NCBI RefSeq assembly: GCF_900215215.1
Contig: NZ_OBDR01000001.1
Location: 124,001-188,000 of the forward strand
Source of the DNA: Methanohalophilus euhalobius
GTDB lineage: Archaea; Halobacteriota; Methanosarcinia; Methanosarcinales; Methanosarcinaceae
Length of the DNA stretch: 64,000 nt
Direction of reading: 5' to 3'
Within the stretch, counting starts at the first letter, position 1; each line of letters starts with the position of its first letter. The notes beneath the pieces were generated by a model. That model saw only the letters and a program-made list of their open reading frames with translations, was not told the DNA's origin and did no database searches. The position numbers and the translations under genes are program-made. Positions 53,608-62,938 of this stretch are shown piece after piece.

Positions 53608-54701
53608 TTATCGCCCCCTGCCATTTTGTAAATTTTGTCAAAGAATTGTTTTTCAGTATCCATTGGTCCAGGATGCGCATCCGGATGATATTGTACACTC
53701 AGGATATCAAGGTCCCGGTGTGCCACACCTTCGATCGTGTTGTCATTGGTATTGAGCTCGGTAGTGTAGAGATCGGTTGCCTCAAGAGAATCATTATCAA
53801 CAGCAAATCCATGGTTCTGGGAAGTAATATGTACAATTGAGCTTGAAAGGTCCTTTACCGGCTGGTTGGCCCCCCGGTGCCCGAATTTGAGTTTGTATGT
53901 ATCTGCTCCCATAGCCCTTGAAATAACCTGATGACCCAGACATATACCTGCAATGGGTAATTCCGATGCAAAATAGTTCACAGCCTTTGTGGCTTCTATC
54001 GCATTCTGTGGATCTCCCGGACCATTGGAAAGGAAAAGAAGATCAGGTTCATAATCACTTATTGCTGAAGCAGGTGTTGATGCAGGGACTACTGTTACAT
54101 CCATGCCTCTTGCAAGCAGGCTATCCATAATATGGGCTTTCATACCCAGATCAATAAGTACAATATGTTTTTTATCAGAGGTATCAATCTTGCTTTTTAC
54201 ATTATATGCTTCATTACATGTTACTTTGGAAATTAAGTCAATATCTGATATTTTGGGTTGCTCCCTTGCAAGCTGCACGGCTGCTTCGCCGTCATCACTT
54301 CCATTAATAAGGGCAGCTCTCATTGTACCATGCTCCCTGTTATTTAGGGTGAGCATCCGGGTGTCAACCCCGGCAATAGCCGGTTTTCCCTCATCTTCCA
54401 TGAGTCTGTAAATGGTGCGTTTTGAACTGTGATGAAAAGGGTCAGGACATGCTTGTCTGACTACAAGGCCTTCGGCCTTTACACCATCTGATTCAAAACA
54501 TTCATCGCTGACACCATAATTACCAATAAGGGGATAAGTGAACATAAGGATCTGACCCTTATAGGAAGGATCACTTAGTGCCTCCTCGTAACCGGTATAT
54601 TGAGTAGTAAAAACGAGTTCTCCGCAAACTGTACCTTCGGCACCAAAACCGGTGCCTGTGACAATTGTCCCATCTTCCAAACCAATTACTGCACTCATCA
54701 T
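53604..54701 (-). CDS. carA: Carbamoyl-phosphate synthase small subunit (glutaminase)
   Basis: Encodes 365 residues. The N-terminal CPSase domain is followed by a class I glutamine amidotransferase with active Cys in GICLGHQV and the His-Glu region near VQYHPDAHPGP. It releases ammonia from glutamine for CarB. The protein begins ATG-ATG at 54701/54698. First gene of the carAB-argG cluster. Confidence 0.97.
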   Translation of the reverse strand: MMSAVIGLEDGTIVTGTGFGAEGTVCGELVFTTQYTGYEEALSDPSYKGQILMFTYPLIGNYGVSDECFESDGVKAEGLVVRQACPDPFHHSSKRTIYRLMEDEGKPAIAGVDTRMLTLNNREHGTMRAALINGSDDGEAAVQLAREQPKISDIDLISKVTCNEAYNVKSKIDTSDKKHIVLIDLGMKAHIMDSLLARGMDVTVVPASTPASAISDYEPDLLFLSNGPGDPQNAIEATKAVNYFASELPIAGICLGHQVISRAMGADTYKLKFGHRGANQPVKDLSSSIVHITSQNHGFAVDNDSLEATDLYTTELNTNDNTIEGVAHRDLDILSVQYHPDAHPGPMDTEKQFFDKIYKMAGGDK

Positions 54702-54795
54702 CGGAACCTGCCTATAAATGTAAAAAGTAGGCTATAAGTATTTCGATGGATGAAAGAAAAGATTCATTCAAAGTACAAGTAGTTACAAATATAAA

Positions 54796-55893
54796 TTACA
54801 CTTTCCTGAAAATTAATCTGGCTATCAGGAATAAAACTATGCCAAGTACAAGCCCTCCGGCAAACAAAGCAAGATTATTACTTATCTTGCCTAATAGTCC
54901 AATAGAGCCTTCATCCATATCCTGATTGTTTTCGGAGGTTAATACAACATCCTCATTCTCCGTTACATTTACATTAGTATCTTCTACATTAATACCGGAA
55001 ATCTCATCTGTGCCTTCAGGATTTTCCATTTCCAACATCCAGAGATCAAAGGTTCCATTTGCTTTGGTTCCAAAGACTATTTTTTTACCGTAAGGGCTTA
55101 CGGCAGGAGAAAATTCAACTTTCCTGTTGTCGGTAAGTGATTGTCTCTCATCATCCTCAGTATCAATCAACCATAGATTGGTTTCTCCTCCCTGATCAGA
55201 AACAAAGACTATCTTTTCACCTGATGGCAGGAAAAAAGGATCGACATCATTGGAATTACCATGGGTAAGTTGCCAGGATGTATCAAGTTCTACATCTGTC
55301 AGCCATAAATTACCCTTTAAAGAGTAAATTATTTCGCTCCCATCAGGAGACCAGGAAGGCTTACCTTCATCTTCTGAAGTAAAAGTCAACTGCCTATGTG
55401 ATTTGTTTGTTATATCCATTACCCAGATGTCATAATTACCCGCAATATTGGATCGATATGCAAGCATTGAACCATCCGGACTTATTGAAGGTGAGCGGCG
55501 GTCTGCACCATCAGTTAATTGTGTAATATTGGATCCGTTGGCATTCATCTTAAAGAGATTGATGTAGGTAGAAGAACGCGGTTTTCGGGATTCTGACGCG
55601 AAATAAATTTCCTTCCCATCTGCAGAAAAACAGGGATCACCGTCCCATTTCATTCCATCATAAATAATATGTGGATTACTACCATCTACATCCATAATCC
55701 CGATTGCCTGACCATTCATGTAAGTAATCTGCTTTCCATCCGGACTCCATGCAGGATAATGATAGTCACTGCTATAATCATCAGTGAGAGGATATATATC
55801 CGCAACCTCTATTCCGGCAAATACCGGTGTTGCGGAAAAAATGATAAGGACCAGGCAAAAAAAAGCCATTAGTCCTGTTTTCAGCATTTTCAT
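54796..55893 (-). CDS. TolB-like beta-propeller protein with signal peptide and C-terminal anchor
   Basis: Encodes about 365 residues. A signal peptide (LMAFFCLVLIIFSATPVFA) leads into six or more WD40/TolB-type repeats, each with a PxWSPDGxxI-like core (YPAWSPDGKQITY, SISPDGSMLAY, PSWSPDGSEIIY). A Thr/Asn/Glu-rich linker follows, and a C-terminal helix with a basic tail anchors it to the membrane. An extracellular binding or sensing role is likely; the ligand is unknown. The start may be ATG 55893 or ATG 55887, both near a GAGTGAT site. Lies 8 bp after gatE and may be cotranscribed. Confidence 0.8.
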   Translation of the reverse strand: MKMLKTGLMAFFCLVLIIFSATPVFAGIEVADIYPLTDDYSSDYHYPAWSPDGKQITYMNGQAIGIMDVDGSNPHIIYDGMKWDGDPCFSADGKEIYFASESRKPRSSTYINLFKMNANGSNITQLTDGADRRSPSISPDGSMLAYRSNIAGNYDIWVMDITNKSHRQLTFTSEDEGKPSWSPDGSEIIYSLKGNLWLTDVELDTSWQLTHGNSNDVDPFFLPSGEKIVFVSDQGGETNLWLIDTEDDERQSLTDNRKVEFSPAVSPYGKKIVFGTKANGTFDLWMLEMENPEGTDEISGINVEDTNVNVTENEDVVLTSENNQDMDEGSIGLLGKISNNLALFAGGLVLGIVLFLIARLIFRKV

Positions 55894-55901
55894 CACTCTT
55901 A

Positions 55902-57803
55902 TTAACTATTTATGTGTTCTTCAATCTTTTGCTTCAGGATGTTACTTACAACCTTACCATCAACTTTTCCACGGAACTGGCCCATGACAATCCCCATGAG
56001 AGGGCCAACAGCTCCCAATCCCTTTTCATTGACAAAATCAGCCCTTTCCCTGACAAGATTGACTGCAAAGGATTCTATTTCAGAAGTATCTATACCTGAA
56101 AAACCAAGTTCTTTCAAGGCTTCATCTATACTTAAATCCGGTTTTTCAGCAAGCAGGCGCAGTAATTCATCAATACCTTCCTTGGCAATTTTGCCTTCTC
56201 CTATGGCATCAAACAAGGCAATAAAGTGATCATCCTGTAGTTTTTCGACATCAATCCCGTCCCTGCGAAGTTCAGGCAACCTGCCTGTAAAAGTACGGGC
56301 AACCAGAGTAGCACCTATTGAACCATTTAAAGAAAATCTATCCATGATTTTTTCAAAAAGGAGCAGATACTTTGAGTAAACGATTTTTTCAGCAAGTTCA
56401 TCGTTTAAATTGTATTCTTCTGTGAACCGTTTACTTTTATCGATAAGAAGTTCAGGGGTTTCAACGGATTCAAAGTAAGAAGAGGATATATCAATTACGG
56501 GAACATCTGTCTCGGGATACATACGTGAAGCACCCGGCAGTGGTCTCATGTATGCAGTATTTCCATCAGGCAGAGCCCGTCTGGTTTCCTCGGGTACAAA
56601 TTCCAGGGCTTCGCGAGCCCTTATAAGTACACTTTCCATCGCACCGTGTGCCTTTTTGTAAGAATCGGCAACCAGTACAACTGCATCCCCATCAGCAGCT
56701 CCCACAGATGTTCTCAGGGATTCCACTTCATCTGCAGTGATGCCATATTTCGGGAGTTCGTCGGTATGGAAAATTCCACCCACACCGGAAGGTTTTGCCC
56801 TGTCTGAAAACTCCGTGCCAAGCCTTCTTCCAGGCTGCACTTCTTCTCCTATGATACCATCAAAACCGATTAACCTGATAGCAAGGACTTTTCCTTTTTT
56901 AAGTGCACGTTTGATAACCTTGGATTCGGTTTTCTTGAAAACATCAGTTACATCAAATATTTCATTATGTACGCCCGCAGACCTCTGTTGCAGCATTTCA
57001 CGGATACGTAACAGGTTAACCTGTCTTTCGACTTCAAGTTCGACAATGGCTTCGATCATATCCAGGGCCTGTACACCCTTAACCTCGATCCTTGCACCTT
57101 CAGCAATTGAGATATTCACATCCTGGCGGATGGTCCCCTGTCCCCTTTTGACCTTCCCGGTAGAACGCAACAACATACCTATAATCCGGGCTGTTTCCCT
57201 GGCATGGGCAGGGGTTATTATATCGGGAGCAGTCCCGATTTCCACAAGAGGGATTCCCAGCCTGTCAAGGGAATAAACAATGCTATCCTTTTTATCCTCA
57301 ATCTTCTGGGCAGATTCTTCTTCAATACACAGTACATCAACACCCACCTCATTCAGACTTGTGGGTATCGTTCCGTCATTTGCAAGGAAAGCAGTACGTT
57401 GAAAACCGGTTGTGTTGGAACCATCAACAACTATTTTACGCATTACATGAAGTTGCTCCACTGGTCGCATGTTCATCAGTTTTGCAACCACAAGGGCAAT
57501 GTCCAGGGCCTCGGTATTCAGTTTGCGGGGTGGTTCCTCATCATATTCTACAAGACAGGTAGTATCATAGCCCTTGTAAACATACTTACGGTTGACCTTT
57601 GTCTGTTCCACAGCCGCACGGTCTTTTTCACCCATTTCACTTTCAGTGGCCCTCAAATACCTGTAGAATTCTACATTGGACTCTTCAGTATCACGCAATG
57701 TAGTCGGGCACCTGCAAAACAGTTTTTCTTTTGAATCAAGCTGCTGGTGGATCTCCAGTCCGCACTTCAGGCCAAGTTCCCTGTAATAATCATCATTGTT
57801 CAT
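55902..57803 (-). CDS. gatE: Glu-tRNA(Gln) amidotransferase subunit E
   Basis: Encodes 633 residues. The N-terminal GatB-like catalytic domain ([21 protein letters not shown]), an AspRS-like insertion near 280-400 and the C-terminal YqeY tail ([20 protein letters not shown]) are all present; the insertion separates GatE from GatB. With GatD it converts Glu-tRNA(Gln) to Gln-tRNA(Gln), the archaeal route. GatD is not in the window. GGTGATATCC precedes the ATG. Confidence 0.96.
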   Translation of the reverse strand: MNNDDYYRELGLKCGLEIHQQLDSKEKLFCRCPTTLRDTEESNVEFYRYLRATESEMGEKDRAAVEQTKVNRKYVYKGYDTTCLVEYDEEPPRKLNTEALDIALVVAKLMNMRPVEQLHVMRKIVVDGSNTTGFQRTAFLANDGTIPTSLNEVGVDVLCIEEESAQKIEDKKDSIVYSLDRLGIPLVEIGTAPDIITPAHARETARIIGMLLRSTGKVKRGQGTIRQDVNISIAEGARIEVKGVQALDMIEAIVELEVERQVNLLRIREMLQQRSAGVHNEIFDVTDVFKKTESKVIKRALKKGKVLAIRLIGFDGIIGEEVQPGRRLGTEFSDRAKPSGVGGIFHTDELPKYGITADEVESLRTSVGAADGDAVVLVADSYKKAHGAMESVLIRAREALEFVPEETRRALPDGNTAYMRPLPGASRMYPETDVPVIDISSSYFESVETPELLIDKSKRFTEEYNLNDELAEKIVYSKYLLLFEKIMDRFSLNGSIGATLVARTFTGRLPELRRDGIDVEKLQDDHFIALFDAIGEGKIAKEGIDELLRLLAEKPDLSIDEALKELGFSGIDTSEIESFAVNLVRERADFVNEKGLGAVGPLMGIVMGQFRGKVDGKVVSNILKQKIEEHINS

Positions 57804-57854
57804 ATGGATATCACCAAGATCTGCTAAACAAGAACATGTAAAGGTATAAAGTAG

Positions 57855-59168
57855 TTATTTTTCGATATCTGAGATTTGCTCTGTACCTTCTTTTCTTTTT
57901 TCCCATTTGCGCCTTAATTTCACATCTTTAAGGGTAGGGCGCAGCTTTTCCATTTTCTCTTTTACCTTTTCCTGCAATTTTTCATCAATTTCCGGGAATT
58001 CGATATCAATGTGCTCTTTTGCCTTTTCTTCAGGCATTTCCAGGACTCTTGAGGTATCCGGTCTTTTACGTTTGCCGCTTACCAGCGCATCAATAGCATC
58101 TTCCCATTGTTTTGACCAGGGGGTATCGGGTATTGGAGAATGGCACACACTATCTCTTTTAACTTCCATTACATTATCAGGACAGGCTTTCTCGCAGGCA
58201 CCACAGAAAGTACAGAGATCATCCCTGGCGGCTATTTTCTGCCCGCTTTCGGGAATATACCAGAGATGGGAAGGGCAGACATTGAAGCAGGCATGGCAAC
58301 CGGTAGGATCACATTTGTTTATGTTTGCATCGATAAGCTTTAACTCACCCTCAAAAGGTTTGGTAATATCCACTGCATCATAGGGACAAACAATATCGCA
58401 CCAACCGCATACCGTGCATTTCTCCGGATCAATCCGGGCACCACCCTCTATTACGGGTGCTTCCCCGCGTCTTGTCCCCTTCACCTCGATAGCATCTTCC
58501 GGACAGAGGTCTGCACACAAGACACAGTAATCACACTGGTCCTCATCCACAAGTAGCTGCTCAAAAGGCATGGGATCGACCGCCCCCGGTTCCTTTTCAA
58601 GCAGCATGAAAGCATCACAAAAACGTGCACAAAGGCCACAAAGTGTACACTTATCCTCATCAATGATGATCTCGCCTTCTTCACCCTCTTTAAACGGGGC
58701 GAGTTCCTCCTTGGTCTGCATTTCAATTTCGAGATCAATTGCATCTTCGGGACAGGTTACTTCACAAAGCAGACACGGAAGACATTTTTCATTTATCGTT
58801 GCCTTTCCTTCCAAAACAGGGAACAGGTCATCTTCCGGGAAATCACCTTCTGCAGACATCCGAAATGCATTTACCGGACAGAAGTTGGCACACATGGAGC
58901 AGAATGTGCATTTATCAAGATCCAGCATTACAGGAGGGGCATCCATTCCAGTTGCGATCTCATGTATAGGGCCGGCTTCAAGGGCCTCAGTGGGACATAT
59001 CCTGACACAAAGACCACAACCAATACACCTTTTGTAATCGTAATCAAGTGTTCTGGTACCCTTATCGGTTTTTTGCCGATACAATATGTGACTGTCTTCC
59101 ACATCCATTTCCTTTTCCACGGAAAGAGATTGTTCTACAGCACATTCTTCTTCCAGCTCCTCACTCAT
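57855..59168 (-). CDS. Polyferredoxin with eight Cys cluster motifs (Hdr-associated)
   Basis: Encodes 437 residues. Eight CxxC-type Fe-S motifs run from CIGCGLCVRICP to CTFCGACEKACP, including one variant CDPTGCHACFNVCP. After residue 350 a charged coiled-coil tail follows (KLQEKVKEKMEKL). It starts inside the hdrA stop (ATGA overlap), so it is coupled to HdrA and probably conducts electrons to or from it. Methanosarcina hdrA loci have a comparable polyferredoxin. Confidence 0.88.
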   Translation of the reverse strand: MSEELEEECAVEQSLSVEKEMDVEDSHILYRQKTDKGTRTLDYDYKRCIGCGLCVRICPTEALEAGPIHEIATGMDAPPVMLDLDKCTFCSMCANFCPVNAFRMSAEGDFPEDDLFPVLEGKATINEKCLPCLLCEVTCPEDAIDLEIEMQTKEELAPFKEGEEGEIIIDEDKCTLCGLCARFCDAFMLLEKEPGAVDPMPFEQLLVDEDQCDYCVLCADLCPEDAIEVKGTRRGEAPVIEGGARIDPEKCTVCGWCDIVCPYDAVDITKPFEGELKLIDANINKCDPTGCHACFNVCPSHLWYIPESGQKIAARDDLCTFCGACEKACPDNVMEVKRDSVCHSPIPDTPWSKQWEDAIDALVSGKRKRPDTSRVLEMPEEKAKEHIDIEFPEIDEKLQEKVKEKMEKLRPTLKDVKLRRKWEKRKEGTEQISDIEK

Positions 59169-61519
59169 CTGTCAGCCCCCTCTAGTTCAGAGCCGATTGG
59201 ACCGATTACTTTCAGGTAATCAACAAAATCTTCAATTATATTGGCAAATTTTTCCCCTTCTGCAGCTGATATCCATTCAACACGCAACCTGCCGGAATCA
59301 AAACCTGATTCCGTAAGAACCTCTCCCAGATTTTCCATCCGAGTTTGTGCATGATAGTTACCATTCACATAATGACATTCCCCGAGACGACAACCAGCAA
59401 CAAGTACGCCGTCTGCACCCATGTCGAAGGCCTCCATCACAAAATCAGGATCTACACGGCCCGCACACATTACCTTTATAATTCTTACATTGGTGGGATA
59501 CTGGATTCGGGATGTTCCGGCAAGGTCTGCTGAAGCATAACTGCACCAGTTGCACAGAAATGCAACAATCAGGGGAAACTCATCTTTTACTTCCAGAGCT
59601 GCCTTTATCTGTGCCCTTACCTGTTCGTCGGTATGCTGATGCATTGAGATAGCATCCACCGGACAGGCTGCACTGCAGGTACCACAACCATGGCAGGAAA
59701 CCTCATCAACAAATGCCTTGCCATTTTCGATTTTGATTGTACCGTAATCACAAACATCAGCACAGATACCGCATCCGATACAGGTATCAGAATCCACATG
59801 AGCGCTTGAGGGCTCCGTGCGAAGCTCACCAGGTTGAAGCAGTCTCATAGCCCGGGATGCAGCCGCACTACCCTGTGCAATGGAAACCTGAATTTCTTTG
59901 GGTCCTGAGGCACAGCCTGCAAGGAAAACACCGTTGATATGTGAATCCACCGGTTTCATCTTGGGATGGGACACAGCAAAGAACCTGTCAGGCCGGCTTG
60001 CCATTTTCAGCATACTCCCAATTGGTTTTGCGGACGTGTCAGCTTCCATGCCGGTGGATAATATGACAAGATCGTACTGTTTTTCTTCTATTCTGGATTC
60101 CAGGGTATTCTCATACCGCAGGGAAAGAGAACCATCGTGTTCCTGCACAATCTCAGCTACTCGGCCCCGTACGAAATCTACCCCCATCGCCTGGGTCTTG
60201 GTGTAATATTCTTCGTACATCTCTCCTGAGGCACGTATGTCAATATAGTGAATAGTTATTCGAATCTCCGGATAGCGCTCTTTTAGCAACTGGGCATTTT
60301 TCATTGCTGACATGCAACAAACCCGGGAACAATAGGGATTTCCCACAGATTCATCCCGCGAACCAACACATTGTATAAATGCCACTTCCTCTGCAACCTC
60401 ACCTGTTGAAGGACAGGTAACCCTGCCCCTGGTGGGTCCTGAAGCATTCAGTAGCCGCTCAAGTTCCATATTTGTCATGACATCGGGATATATGCCATAC
60501 CCGTACTCCTCTTTCCTGGATGCATCAAACAAGCGATATCCTGTGGCGATAATTATTGCTCCAACATTCAGCTGGAATCGGGTGGTCTGCTGCTCAAATT
60601 CCACTGCATCTGCAGGACATGCCTGCGCACAGAGGCCACAGCCAACACAATAATCACTATCAATATATGCAACCTGTGGAACAGCTTGCGGAATAGGAAT
60701 ATTGATTGCCCGGGTTTTACCAAGTCCACTATCAAACCGGGAAGGAATTTCCACAGGACATACCCTTGAACATTCATCCACACAACCCTTGCATTTTTCT
60801 TCGGATACATATCGGGGCTGAGTGGTACCGGTAATCTCAAAGTTACCGACCGAACCTTCAATTGCAGTAATTTCAGAAAGGGTGTGAAGTTCGATGTCAG
60901 GATGGTTAACAACTTCGGTCATCTTTGGGGCAAGGACACAGATGGAACAGTCATTTGTAGGAAATACTTCATTCAACAGAGCCATCTTTCCACCAATCGT
61001 GGGCTCTTTTTCAATCATATGAACTTTATAGCCCGTATCTGCAAGATCCAGAGCTGCTTCAATACCTGCCACGCCCCCACCTATTACAAGTACCTCCTTA
61101 CTAACAGGTGTACTCTGGATCTTGAGGGGTTTCAGAAACTTTAGTTTTGCCACACCCATCTTGATAAGATCAAACGCTTTCTGGGTGGCCATTCTTGGAT
61201 TATCCATATGCACCCAGGAACACTGTTCCCTGATGTTAACTATCTCAAGAAGGAATGGATTGATACCTGATTTTTCCAGTACTTTCCTGAAAGTAGTTTC
61301 ATGAAGTTTAGGAGTACAGGCTGCAACAAGCACACGTTCAACATTATGTTCTTCAATATCATTTGCAATCTTTTCTTGCCCGGAATCCGAACACATGAAC
61401 TGGATATCTGATGCGATCACAACATCATCCAGGGATTCTACCTGTTTTAGAAGAGCTTCAATATCGACTACACCTGCAATATTGAGCCCGCAGTGACAAA
61501 TGTATACTCCTATTCTCAT
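59165..61519 (-). CDS. hdrA: Heterodisulfide reductase subunit A fused to MvhD
   Basis: Encodes 784 residues. An FAD-binding motif GGGVAGIEAALDLADTGY begins near residue 147. Four ferredoxin-type motifs follow (CKGCVDECSRVCP, CVGCGLCAQACP, CIGCGICADVCD, CHGCGTCSAACP). Residues from about 645 form an MvhD domain (FLCNWCSYASADLAG). HdrA is the flavin-based electron-bifurcating subunit; the MvhD fusion, known from Methanosarcina HdrA proteins, links it to an F420-dependent or other donor in place of a hydrogenase. No hdrBC genes follow here. GGGGCAC precedes the ATG. Confidence 0.93.
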   Translation of the reverse strand: MRIGVYICHCGLNIAGVVDIEALLKQVESLDDVVIASDIQFMCSDSGQEKIANDIEEHNVERVLVAACTPKLHETTFRKVLEKSGINPFLLEIVNIREQCSWVHMDNPRMATQKAFDLIKMGVAKLKFLKPLKIQSTPVSKEVLVIGGGVAGIEAALDLADTGYKVHMIEKEPTIGGKMALLNEVFPTNDCSICVLAPKMTEVVNHPDIELHTLSEITAIEGSVGNFEITGTTQPRYVSEEKCKGCVDECSRVCPVEIPSRFDSGLGKTRAINIPIPQAVPQVAYIDSDYCVGCGLCAQACPADAVEFEQQTTRFQLNVGAIIIATGYRLFDASRKEEYGYGIYPDVMTNMELERLLNASGPTRGRVTCPSTGEVAEEVAFIQCVGSRDESVGNPYCSRVCCMSAMKNAQLLKERYPEIRITIHYIDIRASGEMYEEYYTKTQAMGVDFVRGRVAEIVQEHDGSLSLRYENTLESRIEEKQYDLVILSTGMEADTSAKPIGSMLKMASRPDRFFAVSHPKMKPVDSHINGVFLAGCASGPKEIQVSIAQGSAAASRAMRLLQPGELRTEPSSAHVDSDTCIGCGICADVCDYGTIKIENGKAFVDEVSCHGCGTCSAACPVDAISMHQHTDEQVRAQIKAALEVKDEFPLIVAFLCNWCSYASADLAGTSRIQYPTNVRIIKVMCAGRVDPDFVMEAFDMGADGVLVAGCRLGECHYVNGNYHAQTRMENLGEVLTESGFDSGRLRVEWISAAEGEKFANIIEDFVDYLKVIGPIGSELEGADR

Positions 61520-61665
61520 AAAAGTGCCCCTTTGTGGCTCTCTGATTTCATCTTAGACATGATATACCTTTGGATATAAAAAACGGTCGTGTGGATTGTG
61601 TGAACACTGTGCACAAAAGAAATAATATAGAAGGAGAATATAACTAAACCATTGAAAGGTGATCA
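61520..61665. promoter_or_regulatory. Divergent promoter region, hdrA/thioredoxin operon
   Basis: A 146 bp gap between divergent energy-metabolism operons. A TATA candidate for the plus strand (AATAATATAG) lies near 61620-61630. Both operons could share an activator bound here; no clear palindrome was found. Confidence 0.45.
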
Positions 61666-62091
61666 ATGATGGGACTGGGAAATTTTATCAAAGGACTTTT
61701 CGGCAAAGGCGCACCCTCAATGTCAACGTCAGAGCCTGTTACAGAAGCTATAAATACAAATCTCTATAAAGTTAATTCCCTGGCTTTTGAGCAGGAAGTT
61801 GTGAAAGCAGAAACTCCTGTAGTTGTCGATTGTTTTGCAAAATGGTGTGCACCCTGTAAGAAAATGGCCCCTGTGTTCGAAGAAGTCGCTGCCGAATATG
61901 AGAACCAGGTCAAATTTGTAATAATTGACCTCGATCAATCAAAGGATATTGCCAAACAATACCATGTAGTTGGAATCCCGACACTTTTGCTCTTTGACAG
62001 TGGGGAAGTAAAAGAAAAACTGGTAGGCAATACCACAAAAGATAAACTTAGAGCATCAATCGAAGAGGTATTCAAAATCAAATCTGAATGA
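61666..62091 (+). CDS. Thioredoxin with N-terminal extension
   Basis: Encodes 141 residues. The thioredoxin fold covers residues 40-140 with active site WCAPCK and cis-Pro GIPTLLLF. An N-terminal extension of about 35 residues (IKGLFGKGAPSMSTSEP) has no obvious role. AGGTGAT precedes two adjacent ATGs (61666 and 61669); either may start. It precedes a ferredoxin-thioredoxin reductase catalytic subunit by 16 bp, so electrons likely come from ferredoxin. Confidence 0.93.
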   Translation: MMGLGNFIKGLFGKGAPSMSTSEPVTEAINTNLYKVNSLAFEQEVVKAETPVVVDCFAKWCAPCKKMAPVFEEVAAEYENQVKFVIIDLDQSKDIAKQYHVVGIPTLLLFDSGEVKEKLVGNTTKDKLRASIEEVFKIKSE

Positions 62092-62107
62092 TTAAGGTGA
62101 AAAAACT

Positions 62108-62428
62108 ATGGTCAGTCAAGAAGACAAAGCAAAAACAAAAAACTGGGTTACTAAATATGCTCAAAAGAAAGGATACAAACTAAACCCCGATCCTGAAATG
62201 CTGGATCTGGTAATTGAGGGGCTGGCGAACAACAAAATAAAGTACGGCAAAGGTTACTGTCCCTGCAGAATACCTTCAGGGGATAAGAAGGAAGACAGGA
62301 AAATAATATGTCCCTGCATCTACCATAAGGATGAAATTGCAGTTGATGGTTCATGTCACTGTGATCTGTTCTTCCAAAACGAAGACAATGGTATAAAAGA
62401 AGAGCAACAAAATGATTCAGAAGACTAA
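62108..62428 (+). CDS. Ferredoxin-thioredoxin reductase catalytic subunit
   Basis: Encodes 106 residues. The paired cysteines YCPCR, ICPC and GSCHC are the FTR beta-chain signature, ligating a 4Fe-4S cluster next to a redox disulfide. It passes electrons from ferredoxin to thioredoxin. No variable alpha subunit is present, as is usual outside plants and cyanobacteria. AAGGTGAAAA precedes the ATG. In an operon with the thioredoxin before it and the Fe-S protein after it. Confidence 0.93.
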   Translation: MVSQEDKAKTKNWVTKYAQKKGYKLNPDPEMLDLVIEGLANNKIKYGKGYCPCRIPSGDKKEDRKIICPCIYHKDEIAVDGSCHCDLFFQNEDNGIKEEQQNDSED

Positions 62429-62460
62429 GATTTCCTTTTGTCCTCCAGAGTGGTGAAACA

Positions 62461-62922
62461 ATGGCCAATGCGATGGAGATATACCAGCTTCTCCCGAAGA
62501 CTAACTGCAAGAAATGTGGCAAATCCTCATGTATGGCCTTTGCTGCAGCCTTGCTTTCCAGGGAGAATAAACTTGATGAATGTACTCCGATGCTGGAAGA
62601 GGAAAAATACAGTGAAAATTACACAAAACTTAAAGGTCTGATTTCACCTGCAGAAGAGGCGTCAGAAACCGGCATGATTGTACATGAGGAGCTATGCATA
62701 GGTTGTGGCAATTGTGTTGTCGCCTGTCCTGTAAATGTCGCAGAAGACCCAAAAGGTGCAGGTAGTGGAAACGCACCTACTAACGAAAGGGTAATCCTGA
62801 AAGTTGAAGACGGTGTTGTACGTCTATCCAATGTGGAAGATTGCCGCAGATTCGGAGAGAATAAAATACTTTGTAGCGGTTGCATAGTTACCTGCCCCAC
62901 AAAAGCAATTGAATTTGTCTGA
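62461..62922 (+). CDS. Fe-S protein with 4Fe-4S and CFeSP-like domains (formylmethanofuran dehydrogenase associated)
   Basis: Encodes 153 residues. The N-terminal NCKKCGKSSCMAFA motif is the Fe-S domain also found in corrinoid Fe-S proteins. The second half has a ferredoxin-type pair of motifs (CIGCGNCVVACP and CSGCIVTCP). It precedes the formylmethanofuran dehydrogenase subunit B gene by 16 bp, and Methanosarcina fmd/fwd operons start with comparable Fe-S subunits. It probably supplies electrons to that enzyme. The exact subunit letter is not certain. Confidence 0.78.
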   Translation: MANAMEIYQLLPKTNCKKCGKSSCMAFAAALLSRENKLDECTPMLEEEKYSENYTKLKGLISPAEEASETGMIVHEELCIGCGNCVVACPVNVAEDPKGAGSGNAPTNERVILKVEDGVVRLSNVEDCRRFGENKILCSGCIVTCPTKAIEFV

Positions 62923-62938
62923 TTTTAGGAGGGAGCCT

